A stretch of 64,000 nt of DNA from Cheilinus undulatus (lineage: Eukaryota > Chordata > Actinopteri > Labriformes > Labridae): positions 16,989,667 through 17,053,666 of the forward strand of contig NC_054884.1 in assembly GCF_018320785.1 (NCBI RefSeq), written 5' to 3'. Of this stretch, positions 12,331 to 24,347 are shown piece after piece. A program made the translations under genes and the position numbers. Under the pieces are notes generated by a model that worked only from the letters and a program-made list of their open reading frames with translations, was not told where the DNA came from and made no database searches. Numbering within the stretch: the stretch's first letter is position 1; the number at the start of each line of letters is the position of its first letter.

Positions 12331-12724
12331 ACCCTTTAGCACATGCCATGATAGTTAGTGCCCTTTTGGATGCCTTTTTGGGAGAAAAAAATGGTGATGT
12401 ACACTCTTTGGTGCCCTGTTAGTGGACAAAATTTGACAAAGTGCTCTATTTGGTGCCCTGAAAATTGAAAAAAGTGTCCTCTGTGGCACATGTCTAATAG
12501 GGGAGAAATTCAAAAAGGTATTATGTTAACATTATGACAACTATATATCAACTTTCTGTGTGCTGTTGCCACCACATACAGCAGACGCCCTTTTGAGTAG
12601 GTCAAGTGGTTAGTGGTCGTTAAGATAACATGTTGAAATTCTAACTGAGCATCAGAATGAAGAAGAAACCGAAAAGGAGGTCTGCTGGTTCAGCCTTCCT
12701 GTGTGGAAAAAGGTACGAGATGTA

Positions 12725-13104
12725 CAGTGCCTATGAATATTTTTTCACCCTCTTGGATGTTTAACTCTTTTGTTGATTTTATAAATCAATCATGGTTAAT
12801 ATAATTTGACTTTTTTATTTTAAAAAATACAAAAAACTCTTAAAAGTTAAGGGAAAACAGATTTCTACATAGCAACGTCAATTAGATAAAAAATGCAATG
12901 TGAAATAAGTGATTGAATAAATATTCACCCCCTTTAATGTGACTGCCATAATTCAACAGAGGTCCAACCAGTTGGTGGTAGTAGTCGCACAATCAGTGAG
13001 ATGAAGATCACATGAGTGCAGTAAATGTTTGACACTTTGACTGATTTATAAGGTCAATAAAAAGGTAAAACATCCAAGGGGTGAATACATTTTATAGGCC
13101 CCAC
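12725..13104. mobile_element. Non-autonomous Tc1-like MITE (CAGTGCCTAT ends)
   Basis: The left terminus is CAGTGCCTATGAATATTTTT preceded by TA. The right end reads GGGGTGAATACATTTTATAGG, the inverse of the left end with several differences. No coding capacity. A left arm of the same family occurs at 54926-55047 inside eme2. Confidence 0.65.
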
Positions 13105-14524
13105 ATGTGCATGGGCTATGTAAATCAGAGAAAGCCAACTAAGAAAATAGAAATGGAAATAAAAAATTGTTTGGAATAAAAATGATTGAAAGCCAATGTG
13201 GTGGTATCTAACAATATGTGAGTCTTGCTCAGCACAGTAGCTTTAAGGTGTATATAAAGGTCTTTTCATTAATGTTTTCTGCTGCTACAAGTAAATATAA
13301 GAGAGAAAACCTTTATACTGCAGTGTTTTTATGGAATATCCCACTGCTTGACCCACTTATGTCCAGAATGGTTTGTGAGATCCATATATTTGAAATAATG
13401 TGTCTTATTGAGCCTGAAACCTCACTTATCAGAGGCTGACAAAGACGAGTGTGTTAACAGTGTGTTTGGGAGATTAACACTATCATTCAAGTACACCAGG
13501 AGAGAACAGAGGAGGTTGATTTATGAACAAAGTCTCATCAAATATTGAACAACATTGAGTCTGCACAAGGCCAGATAAGAAGCTCGAAAGACACGCTGAG
13601 AGAAGACGGGAGCCTAATAATTGGGATGTAAAAGTAAAGGGGGTATACACAAGAGAGGAGGATGGAGAGAGTTGTAGTTTGCATAAAGCAGAGTAATCAG
13701 AATGGGAGAAAAAGGAGGGGGTGAGAGGACAGGGGGGAGGAGAGTGAGAGCATAACAAAGCCAAAATCGACAAACGTTGAGATGAAAACAGGAAGGAAGG
13801 AGGTTCAGGAGTTCTGCGTGGTAAGAAGTGCTGTTAGATTTTAGAGTCTAACTATGGCACATCCAATCACGTCTCCTCAAACGCTCTCCTCCGCCATCAT
13901 GGATGTCTCAACTTGTTTCATCCCAGCCCTCCCCGTCATGTCACTCAACTCCTACGCTCTGCCAAAACAATAACTCAGACATTCTCAGCTTCCTCTTTCC
14001 CAGCTGTTTGGCTCTGCTGTCCCTGTGCTGGCCATCATCTTTTCAAGTAGGCCTGACTCCTTTCTCTTTTGGGAAGCAAAGAAAAACACATGGAGGGAGG
14101 AATAAATTCTATTCTCTTGACTGAGCTGTCTGTCTGCTTCCTCCGTTAGAGTCAGAAGACTCATTTTACCCCAGTCTCTTGTGGTAAGTAGAGTTTATAA
14201 GCTTATTTGTGACTGTATTTTGTTTTCATGTTAGGTGAAACAGTCCCTTGATATGGTTGTAACATAAGTATTGCAGGTGTTTTAATCAGACTCGTTGACA
14301 CAGGTGTGTAAAATCAAACACTTAGCCATGCAGTCTCAATTAATGGGTTCTGAAGAGCTCAGTGACTTCAAGTGGTACTGATGGTAGCAGATTTATTGGC
14401 CAGATTTCATGTCTGCCATCAGGGGAATCCCTCTTAAGCTCCAGTCAGAAATGATGCCAGGTCTGAGAACAGACCAGACCAGTCAGCATCAATTGAGGAG
14501 AATGAGACGGTAGATGCACGCGGC
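13105..14524. other. Non-coding, no recognised feature
   Basis: Purine-rich around 13620-13800, otherwise ordinary AT-rich sequence. Open frames here mirror base composition and show no domain. Confidence 0.4.
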
Positions 14525-15115
14525 ATTTAGATGACTGCCGACAGTTTAGCGTTTAGCTTGGGTGTAACTCTATTATAACAGCTGTTTTATCAGAGATGGA
14601 CCACATTTCTTTATCCAATAAAGAGCAAAGAACAGCACAGCGAAAAAGATGTTTTTCACTCTTCTGCCAATCTGCTTCGACATGAGTCTGTGATAGTTAC
14701 ATGGGGGGATAGTTGTTCTTTAACCTGGTATAAATGGCTGCTGCCAGTGCAGTGATAAGCGCGAATTCCACTATTGTATAGCAGCAGTTTTATCAGAACT
14801 GGGCCATATTTCTGCATACACAATAAGCATCTTTTGGTGGGGAAGATGTTTTTGTACCTCTCCCAACCTGAGCATGAGTGTTATCCAACAACAAGCTCCG
14901 CCATTCTTAATCTGCGACTGTGCCTGTCTGCTGAGCTCAGACAGTGGTGAGCATGCCTACTACCTCATTTTGTCTTGTTGCACTGAGTGTTGCTGTGACA
15001 GACAGAACATCCGTCCAATCATCTTTCAAGAATTTTTGGAGAAGTCCTGCCCTTCCCAAGTGCTTTTTATGGGAGACATTGGATATATGAAACAGTCTAT
15101 CTGGTGTGTCAGGTT
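14525..15115 (-). repeat. Repeat family R1, copy 2, with a helicase-like remnant
   Basis: The right end (ATCTGGTGTGTCAGG at about 15099-15113) matches the R1 terminus. The interior contains the segment GTTTTATCAGA...ACATTTCTTTATC twice, near 14584 and 14789. From about 14640 one frame reads KKMFFTLLPICFDMSL. This resembles the GKDVFALLPTGFGKSL Walker-A region of RecQ-like helicases, with the key residues mutated. Confidence 0.5.
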
Positions 15116-15687
15116 ATTTTCTGTTGTATCATTTGGTATTTCCTCAAGCATAAGAGTGGCTGAAAATAACACCATGTGGTTGTGATTATATTTGTAACAA
15201 ATAGGATAAAGTGAGTACTCATTTCAGTTAAATATTTTATGTGAGGCTAGTCTTTTTGAACATTAAAACAAAAACGTGTTTCATCTTGTTCTGTAAATAA
15301 CCTTTATGAAACAGGGTAAAAGACAAGACCAAGCCACAAAATCCTATTTGCACCTGGGTCTAGATCTCAACATGTGGACCCATCCTTTGATGAAACAAAA
15401 TCTCAGGAACAGCTCCAGCTCAGCAACACCATTTGTTAGAAAATAATGCAATGTATTTGAGTGTTCTCACACACGTCTCAAAGGTCCAGAGAGACTGAGA
15501 TGTGTTGTTTTTTTAATAAATGGTGACGTTGAGTTAAAGCACTGGTCTGGATTTGCTCTTGTCAAGCTAAAGCCTGATCCCCTACACTCTTGCTTATTGA
15601 GAAAGTTAGACCTGCTAATACATCTTTAACACTGGACCTATCCTGTAACATCCAAACAGAACCAGTAACATATAATCCAATGTTTTT

Positions 15688-15765
15688 ATAATAATAATAA
15701 TAATAATACAATTTATTCATATAGCGCTTTCATAAAACTCAAAGACAGTGTACAACAACCCGGCT
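15688..15765. repeat. (ATA)n tract and LINE/SINE-type 3' tail
   Basis: An ATA microsatellite is followed directly by ACAATTTATTCATATAGCGC and a short conserved tail (AAACTCAAAGACA). I recognise the combination as the end of a widespread fish retroelement. Only the tail is present. Confidence 0.5.
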
Positions 15766-17239
15766 GGTTCTAAAATCGTTCCTCATCAGTAGGACAACAT
15801 AAATCATGAAGTTATTCAGCTGCCTTTTTTTCTGATCTTATGAGCTCCTAACCCAAATCTTGGATGAAAAATTCAGCAATCATGCAATGTGAGAAAAAAG
15901 AAGGACATCTGAAGAGTTTGGAAGCTGGCGAGTCGGTCTACCCATGGGAAGCCAATCCAGCCGCTTTACTTCATATGATTAGAAGCCATGTGGAGAGTCA
16001 AAGAGAGGATTTTGATAGATCCGGGTCCACAGCTGGTAAAGGAAATAGAGTGAAAGTAAGATGAAGGATCAGGAACTGATTAATGACGATAACGAGGACA
16101 GAGATAGATACTGTCCTTGAGCACCTGGAAAGAAATGATAGATGGAGGGAGAGAGATGCAAAGAGGGATCACTGGTTTCTTCTGTTTCTTTTTTGTCTTC
16201 TTTATTATTTGAGCATATTGCATTTTGCAAAGCAGCACTAATTACACTGGGCTCATTTGGTTGCTTAAGTCCTTAGGGTTCTTACAAACAAACATTATGC
16301 AAGGGCTATTTAGTTGAATTAAGGTTCCGGAGATGCAAATTTAACACAATTTAAAATAACTAAGCATCTGTGAGCTGTTATGAAAGTTTCATCCCTATTT
16401 AACTTTATCTTAAAGGTCCATTATGTTGAATTTTTACACTAATATGCCAGCATTTATTAAAACATCACCATCACTAGCTTAGCTGATTACTTATATTACC
16501 TCAAATATATGTCATGTATCTCAAATAGTTTTCAAAGCCAAAAAACATTCATTTTTACAGTTATGACAGTTAATGCAAAAATTTATCATTGCTCAATTAT
16601 TAAGGAGGCTTTTGTAGCTAAATAAAGTCAAAGTGCAACACTTACATGTTTGCTACCAAAGCATGGCACACGCTGTGAGAGGATTTTCCAAGTAACAAGA
16701 GGAAAACGATGAATATATACCAGACATCGCAATTACTAAAACAAAGACAAGAAAATATGAGGTGTCATTTCTCAGAATTGGCTTGTGTACAAGTCTGTGT
16801 AATGAAGAGAGACAGCTCCTATCATTTGCCACATATCACCAGTCTGAGAAAGATTTTTCAGCTGCTACCTCAATCAAGACAGAATAAAGAGCAGAGCTGG
16901 TGTTGTTCAAAACCAAGCAACAATGATTGTTGCTACTCATGCCAATAAAGCCTCTGAAACCTGTGAACACGTGCCAGCTGGCCATTAAAAATGAGCTGAA
17001 GGTGGTAGTCTCTACTCTGAATTTTTATGTAGCTGTTGCTGTTCGGTGCTTTTGTAGAAACATTTAAAGTAATTCAAAAAATAAAGAAATTTCTTAACAA
17101 TGGTCACCATCTTTCTCCCCATCCCTGTAACCGTGTGGCCCCACTAGACATTTCTAAGCTACATAGACAAGCTGTTCAACTCCACCCACCTCCAGTGCTT
17201 ACTTGTAATTTTGAATTGAGGACTATTCAATTAAAACTG
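15766..17239. other. Non-coding, no recognised feature
   Basis: AT-rich sequence with scattered short frames. No splice-supported exon or repeat terminus could be identified. Confidence 0.4.
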
Positions 17240-17720
17240 CCATTTATTTATCCTTGCAAGGCAGATGGATTTGTCAGTCTGTCATCAGGCAAGTCCATCT
17301 TGAAAAGCTCCAATCCATCACCAAAAATGGTCAAGTTGTAGTGAGTCATTAGCAATGGCTGCCACCACTGTAGTGGCTAGCTTGGATGTATCTTTAGTAT
17401 AGCGGCAGTTTTATCAGAACTGGACCAGATTTCTTTATTTAAAAAGGGCAAAGAGCCACACCGAAAGCTTTTCATGATAGGAAAGATGTTTCCACTCTTC
17501 TGATGTCCTGCTCTGGCATGAGTTTGCGATGGTTATGGCTGGAGTTGAGTTGTGCTGTAAGCTGGTGTCCAAAGAATCACTACCATGGTAGTGATTCTTT
17601 GGATGTAGCTGTAGAAAAGCGGCAGTTTCATCACATCACACCACATTTCTTTATTAAAACAAGAGAAAAGCGCCACAGGAAAGCTTCTCTTAGCATCATT
17701 TCTGCATCCTTAGGCTTAGG
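17240..17720 (-). repeat. Repeat family R1, copy 3, internally duplicated
   Basis: It starts with CTTGCAAGGCAGATGGATTT, the R1 terminus in the same orientation as copies 2 and 4. The segment GCGGCAGTTT(T/C)ATCA occurs twice (about 17403 and 17619), on either side of a 36-bp palindrome at 17568-17603. A helicase-like frame remnant (KDVSTLL...GMSL) is readable near 17483-17530. Confidence 0.5.
17568..17603. repeat. Perfect 36-bp palindrome
   Basis: The sequence runs TCCAAAGAATCACTACCA to the centre and is followed by its exact reverse complement, centred on CCATGG with no spacer. It lies between two copies of the same R1 internal segment, so it looks like a fold-back junction from duplication. 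It could extrude a cruciform or hairpin. Confidence 0.9.
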
Positions 17721-17916
17721 CATAAATTTTAGCCACCAATATGCTCTGCTGAAAAGGCTTCATATGGCTTCTAAGATGAATGTGAATCCCCCCTGACAAG
17801 GGAGGAAAGCTGTTAGAAGTGGTCTTCCTGGTTTTGTGGTGCACGGAATCCCAGAGCACAAATACGTCATAGCTCAAACACTGAAGGCCAACTTTAACGG
17901 CTTTTCTTCCTAAATT

Positions 17917-18901
17917 CACCGCTCTCCATATTATTATTCGAATGACATTTTTCTCTTATTTCTCTAAATATTAATGCAAATGACAGAATATTTTTCAAGT
18001 CATCAGCCATTAGAGCGTAATTCAAATGTTTTTGAACAAACTTCATAATGATAACCATTATTTTTTTTAAATGAAAACCTCAAAATGCACTGTTCCACAT
18101 TATTATGCACAACAGAGTATTAAAAGATTTTATAGGTTGTAAAGAACTGAAAATGGTCATTCATTGAATTTGCAGCATTAGGAGGTCATATTTACTGAAA
18201 TCAAAAGCTATTTCAATCAGAAACATCTTAACAGGCAAAGTTACATGTTAACATAGGAGCCCTTCTTTGATATCACCTTCACAATTCTTGCATCCAATGA
18301 ACTTGTGAGTTTATGGAGAGTTTCTGCAACTGTTTCTGCTTGTGAGCACTGGTTAGGGGTGGCTGAATAGTAGGTTTATACTTGACTACATGCCTCTGGA
18401 GGATCCTACACCTTGAGATTGGTGGGACTCCAGAGGCACCAGCAGCTTCAAATACCTGTTTGCTGCTTTGTAATGGCATTTTAGCATCTGCTCTCTTTAT
18501 CCGATGAATTTGTCCATCAGAAACCTTCCTCATTATGCCTTTATCTGCTCGAACCCATCTGAATCAGCCACAAATTTCTTCACAGTACAATGATCATGAT
18601 TCATTTTTTGTGAAATATTTAATTTTTTTATTCCTTGTTCAAGGCATTGCACTATTTGACACTTTTTGGCAGCAGAGATCCTTTTTCTTTCTCATATTAC
18701 TGAAACCTGTGGCCTGCTTAATAATGTGGAACAGTGCATCTTGAGGTTTTTATTTCTAAAAAGATAATGGTTAGAAGTTTGTTCAAAAACGTTTGAATTA
18801 CTAACGGCTGATGACTTGAAAAATATTTTGACTGTCATCTGCATTAATATTTAGAAAAATAGAGAAAATTGTCATTTGCATAATAATTGTGGAAACTGGT
18901 G
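17917..18901 (-). mobile_element. DNA transposon with long (about 180 bp) terminal inverted repeats
   Basis: Sequence from 17917 to about 18110 is the inverse of about 18725-18901 with scattered differences. Shared words include TTTTTCAAGTCATCAGCC, TAAATATTAATGCA and GCACTGTTCCACATTATTA. A TA follows the right end; the left TA is mutated. The interior holds a transposase N-terminus remnant on the minus strand. It is probably a Tc1/mariner-superfamily member. Confidence 0.75.
18279..18533 (-). pseudogene. Transposase N-terminal fragment
   Basis: An 84-codon frame with RKVSDGQIHRIKRA, a short hinge and a segment PPLTSAHKQKQLQ. This resembles the DNA-binding part and first linker of Tc1/mariner-type transposases. 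No catalytic DDE motif follows, because the frame ends and the element runs into its left terminal repeat. It is a truncated relic. Confidence 0.55.
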
Positions 18902-21464
18902 TATGTGAAATTAATCTGTGAAATGAATATAGTGTTTACTGTTTAGTAAAGATGCTGTGCTGTTTTCATTCATTCAGTTCAAGACAAGAAATCAGCTGTG
19001 GAGATGGGCTGTGAGATGAGTTAAACAGACTGAGATTGATTGACAGCCCCCTGGTGGCAGAATTTACTGTACATACTACAATGTTCTTTAATTTGTCAGC
19101 TATCTTAAGACTTTCTGTAAAAAAATCTCACTTGTCAGATTTTTCCATACTTTAAAATGCCACATTATTTCAACCATACAATTCCCAATTTTAATGACCA
19201 ATATGGATCACAAAGAGAGATTTTTAAAGAAACCTACAGATATTAAGCCATATTTGGTTGAAACATCTGTCTAAATTGCATAGATGTAATGGAAACACCA
19301 GACAATGCCAATGTATTTGTGCAAGACCATGTCAAGAAGTCTGCCTGCAATCTATAGTAACAAAAACAAGAAAATACTCAGTATGAGGTGCCAGCATTCT
19401 AGTATTGTTGCCATGATTTAAATGTGTGAATAATGTTTGATTTCTCCTTGAATTAGATTGTGAGAACCCTCCTTACATCTTCCACACATTATCTTGCTGT
19501 ATAACTCTCTGTAACTATGTGTGTGTGAGCTGCAGGGGTATTTTCTCTCTCTTAGTGAGTCCCAGATGAATCCTAACAGTCTCAGAAATGACCTTATGGT
19601 TCAAATCAAACATATATTTCCTCTTTTTTGTCACCCTCTCCCTTCATCTCCTTCCCTCTGTCACTCATACTCTCCCTATGTAGGACAGAGCATGTGTATA
19701 GATATATTTTCAGTGTATTGGTCCCCAGAAAGTAGAATTGGAGATCATCCAAGGAACAGATTGTCCCACTTTTACGTCCTGTGAAAGTGGAGCGGCCAAC
19801 TTGTGTCCTCTATATCCCACTCTTTCACTGGGTCTCCACCCTTCAGCCTCTTTCACACCGCCAGCGATGGGGAACAGCAGAGAACTCTTTAAACCTGCTC
19901 CAACACAGGGTGGATGGGATGAGTCACTGAACCAAGGGGAGGAGAGGAGAATTAGTTTTTATATGAATGGCACATTACTCGCTTTCAGGTGTGGGAGTGG
20001 CGCCCTGACGTGGGCGGCCCAGTGATAAGTGGGTACCCCTTTTGCTCATGGCATCAGCACTCCATAAAGTTAACTCTAAAGGACAAATCATTGATGCGTC
20101 TTTGTCTGTGTTTTGTTGAAGTAGTCTTTAAAGTGTTTAATTAATTCTATGATCTATTTGTTTTCTTTCTTGGTGACAAAGCTTGCCATTTTGCAGCAGC
20201 TATTGAATCAGAAATCTGATCAAATTCAAGAGCTTAATTGACAGTCATGGCATCCTTGATTCATTTTACAGATGAAAAACCAATTGATCCATCCTTTTGC
20301 TGCCAAAGAGGAGGAGAGATGCTCCAATCTGACATGAACAAATGCCTTTTCAGTCAACTGCATATCTGACGCCAATCAAAAAACAAATCACAACGCTGCT
20401 ACTCAGTAATTATGCAGATAATTAAAATAATTACTCCCAGCTCCTCGTTTCACAATAAACACCCTCCTCCTTGGATTTGTTTTCCAGCTAGATTCCCAGC
20501 TCAACAAAGGAGCTTCTTTTTAGGAAAAATGGGCCACAGCTTTGCTTCATAGGTTACACGCTGCCCGTCAGATGTTCCACTGATGCTGAATTACACCACA
20601 GTTTGACACTTCACATCTGTCCTGGAAAAAAGTCCACCATAAACCAATGTGAAGTGTCAGACCAGTCAGCTTGAGCTTGGCTACCAGTCTCGTGTTGATC
20701 AAAGTGGGCTATCTTTCCCCTCAGACTGGATATAATTGGGTCAGGTGGAGCATGCGCTGTGGGCCTCTCTCAGGCTAAACTTGGCTGAATGGGCTGGGAG
20801 ACCTCAATGCAGCACAGATATAGGAGTGAACATCCCCTGTGCTATTTTTAAGATGCTCCCCTTTCAGTAAACATTGTTTGGTACAGTAACTAAAGCCTGG
20901 TTTTCACCTGGTGATAACGCATCCTGACAGAGCCCGTCATGAGTGAAGGAGACAGTGTTCAGGTCTGATAGTGATGACAAGGCAATGAGATCCGATCATT
21001 CTGTCACTTCTTTAGGTGGTCTGAATGTCCATGCAGTCCATACAACTCTTTCTACCAAAGTCAGATGTCAATTTTAAGACCCTTTTCTGTTCACATCCTG
21101 AGCAGTGATTTTTAAATAAATAAATCAATTACATTGTAATATAATGCTGCAAAAGTTGTTTGCACTGTCCAATGGCAAACTAAAGTACATTGTAACTGAT
21201 GATCAAATGAAGTTTTTGTCTCTTTTCCTCCTCTTCTGTGTGTAATGGCCCAGTCCGTACTGTTTTATTTCTCTTTGTCATGATTTTGTCCTGCACCATT
21301 CCCTTTCCTCGGCCAGGTTGACCAGGGAGGAGGGCAGACGTTTCATTTATTCTGTGAATTAGAAATAATTATTATAATAGCATAAAGGAAAGTGTTATTT
21401 CATACTGGTGAGTTTTACATCCAGGGGACTCAGATTGAAATTCTTGGAAAATTTGAATACCTTT
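18902..21464. other. Non-coding; one homeodomain-site-rich patch
   Basis: No gene recognised. A CTCF-like motif lies at 19046-19057. A patch at about 20400-20460 is dense in TAATTA/AATTA words, and together with flanks of balanced composition it could be a regulatory element. No other feature seen. Confidence 0.35.
19046..19057 (-). promoter_or_regulatory. CTCF-like motif, reverse
   Basis: GCCCCCTGGTGG, the reverse complement of the core CCACCAGGGGGC. Its orientation is opposite to the site at 6056-6067. Motif match only. Confidence 0.4.
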
Positions 21465-22530
21465 CTGGGGCCCAGCCAAATGGGAGGCATCAAAATCATG
21501 GTGCATTATAAAGTTAATCTGTGATAACCATATTTCATTTAGTACATATGTGTAAGGATGCCAGAAAATAAAGAAGAAAGTGAAAAATAATTAAATAATG
21601 GTGAAAGGGAGATAAATGAGTTAAAAGTGGCAAAAAAAAGTGGTGAAAAGTGGTTAAAAAGGCAGAAATGGGATGCACAAATGCGTAAATGGGTGGAAAG
21701 TTGTTAAAAAGAGGTGATAACAGGTTAAAAGAGAAGAGGCAAAAAGGTTCAAATAAGTTATAAAAAAGATTTAAAAGTGGCATACATGGGCAGAAATTGG
21801 CCTACAATAGGCAAAAAAAATGTTAGGAAATTGTTCAAAGTAGCAAAAAGTTGCACATATTGCCAGATAAAGTAGTAAAGAGGGGTAAGAATAGGCAGAA
21901 TTTCTTTAAGTGGAAAAAATTGGCCAAAGTGGAAAAAATCAGTTTAACGTTGTAAATATGGGCCAAAAACCGGCATTAATGGGTTAAAAGAAGCAAAAAT
22001 TGGCCTTTAAAGTAGAAGGAAGTTGCAAACATGATCAGATAAATTTGGATAAAATTGGTTGAAATGGGCAAAAATAAGTTAAGTGGAAGAAAAAGGCTAA
22101 AAATGGAAAATCATAGCTAAAAGTGGGAAAATTGGCTTACATGAGTTAAAAAGAAAACAATAAAAATAGGTTGAAGAAGGAAACTGCAAAAATTGCCAGA
22201 TAAAGTAGTAAAAGGGGTTTTAAAGAGGCAAAAATGTGTTAAATTGGAAAAATAGGCCCTAAATTGGAAAAAAATGAGCAGAACCAGTGGTTAAAAAGGA
22301 TTTAAAAATTGTTAACAAAGTGGCACAAGTAAAAAATTTCAACATTGGACCCCATTATAGCTTGACACACATTTCTGCTCCAGAATAGAATAACTGTTAG
22401 CCAGGATGCTCGCACCAATGCTACGACACATCCTGAGCATTATGATATTCATATCAAAGACAGCGGAGGGCTGAGTCTCTGAGTTTTGAGGGGCCCAGAC
22501 AATTTTTTGGGCAGGCCTGCATGCAGTGAA
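21465..22530. repeat. Purine-rich tandem array, units about 165 bp, within a larger repeat
   Basis: From 21540 to 22340 the plus strand is nearly all A and G, with short words such as TTAAAAGTGG, GGCAAAAAT and GTGGAAAAA. A longer unit is visible: a TTGC or CTGC...CAGATAAA...GGCA(A/G)AA...AAGTGGAA pattern recurs at about 21851, 22023 and 22184. Both flanks carry GGGGCCCAG (21468 and 22491). The right flank block GTTAGCCAGGATGCTCGCAC has an inverted relative at about 46475-46505. Confidence 0.6.
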
Positions 22531-24347
22531 GACAGCCTTATTGATAGCCCTATCTTTATAATGTTGATATTTGGTCTTAAGCTTACTTTGTTCTGCTTTG
22601 CTACAGAAAACCCTAAATCAGACACTGACAGTGACAGTGATTTTTGATCTCTCAATGGATTTAAAGAGGAGCTTTCTCTTGCACTACTGATGCATCTCCT
22701 CTGATATTCCTGTATGACACATCATTTTCCCTGATTATACTTTTATATGGTCAACATGACAATAGATAAAGTTTGACTTGTTTTGTGATAATGTCCAAAG
22801 CCAACTGATGAATGAACAGAAATGTCCTTTAATGTCTGCACTCCATGGAAAATAATCGAAAGATTGTCGCCTCCATCAAAACATAAAGCTTCAAATCTTG
22901 CAAACATGGTTTCATCTCCACCCTTATTCTTTATACAATATTAATAATTTGCAATAATCTCTCAGAACAACTTAATATTTCACCTGCATTATTGGAGGTT
23001 ATTAAGGCAGGCTAATGAGCCAATCCATGTGGGCGAATATGTCAGACATAATGTTCTTGTTATTGCTCATTTAGTTATTAGCTCATCCCTTTAGTAATAA
23101 ATTAAATGAGGCCAAATCCCTGGCCCATGTAAGCAGCACTGAAATCAAACTGAAGTGAGAAACACTGACATGTGTGGGTGCAAAACAAAGTTGGTGCAAT
23201 CCTTTGGGCTCAAAAGTAATATTCTGAATTTCTAGCCAATTTCATGTAGCGCAAACTTTTCTATTCCTCAGTACACATGATAGGACAGGAAGTGCATTAA
23301 AATGTCATGAAAACAAAGGTAGCTGAGCAGCAGGTTGCCTTCTGTTTCAAAACAACACAAGAAGGAAAGAAGCACAGATGCAGGTTCAAACATTCCTAAT
23401 AAAAGAGACAATCCTTAGAGCTCTCAGAATCAGGGAACTTTTTCATCTACACCTTTTACTTTTTATACTTATCCCAGAGCTCTCGACCAAACACCGCAGG
23501 CCTCGAATACAATGAAAGCAGGCCACAGACAAAGTTGTCAGACACACGGATATGAGTGCAGGTTGAAGGCTTTGAGGTGGATTTAACGGCAGATAAACAG
23601 CCACAAATAGACTGTGCACCAGTGACAGCTTCACTTACCTTTAACGTCCATCAAAATAAAGGTAACACTGAGAGACAAAAGTCAACAAGAAACTAATAAA
23701 TGCTGTTAGACATGGCTGACAGAGTAAGGGCCATGTCAACGCCTATCAGACCCTGTTATAGTCCCCCTACCATGTAACAGGGTGGAATTAGTTACAGCCA
23801 TCAATCTTAACTTTGCACTTTAAACTTATGACAAACTTTACAGACAGGCTCTAACAGCTTTAACTAAATAAACTTCATCCTGAGGCTATAGCTAAAAGGC
23901 AAGAGGAAATGTTAAAATATCAACACAGCCACATTTGGATTCAAATCGAACAACCTTTGATGGGGAGCATCTCTAGAGATCAGGGTTAGATGTACATGGA
24001 AAAAGCAATGAGTGTTAAATGTTCACTTTCTATCAAAGACACATTTTGGAAAGTGTTTCCTGTCCACCGCCTGGATTATATTATTATCCCTCTAAATGTC
24101 AAACTTTGTATAAGAAAGACATAGCAGTGACGGCACCACTAATCAAGATTATACGTCACAACATTATGTAAGTTGCAGTCAGTTGTGTAGCTCTTTTAGT
24201 AATGTGTGTTTTGCCTTCCAGTTAGCTCTTCTGCTAGCTATAAAACAATAGCTGTGCTCTCTACCTGCAGCGGTTGTTGTGAAGTTGACAGACCCACAGC
24301 CTACGAGTTGTAGCCAACCTCCTCCTTTAATTACGCTCCTTTTCTTT
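22531..24347. other. Non-coding; AT-rich block that may be a conserved element
   Basis: Unique-looking sequence. The stretch 22850-23110 has many ATTA/TTAT words and a balanced, non-repetitive look. No exon recognised. Confidence 0.3.
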
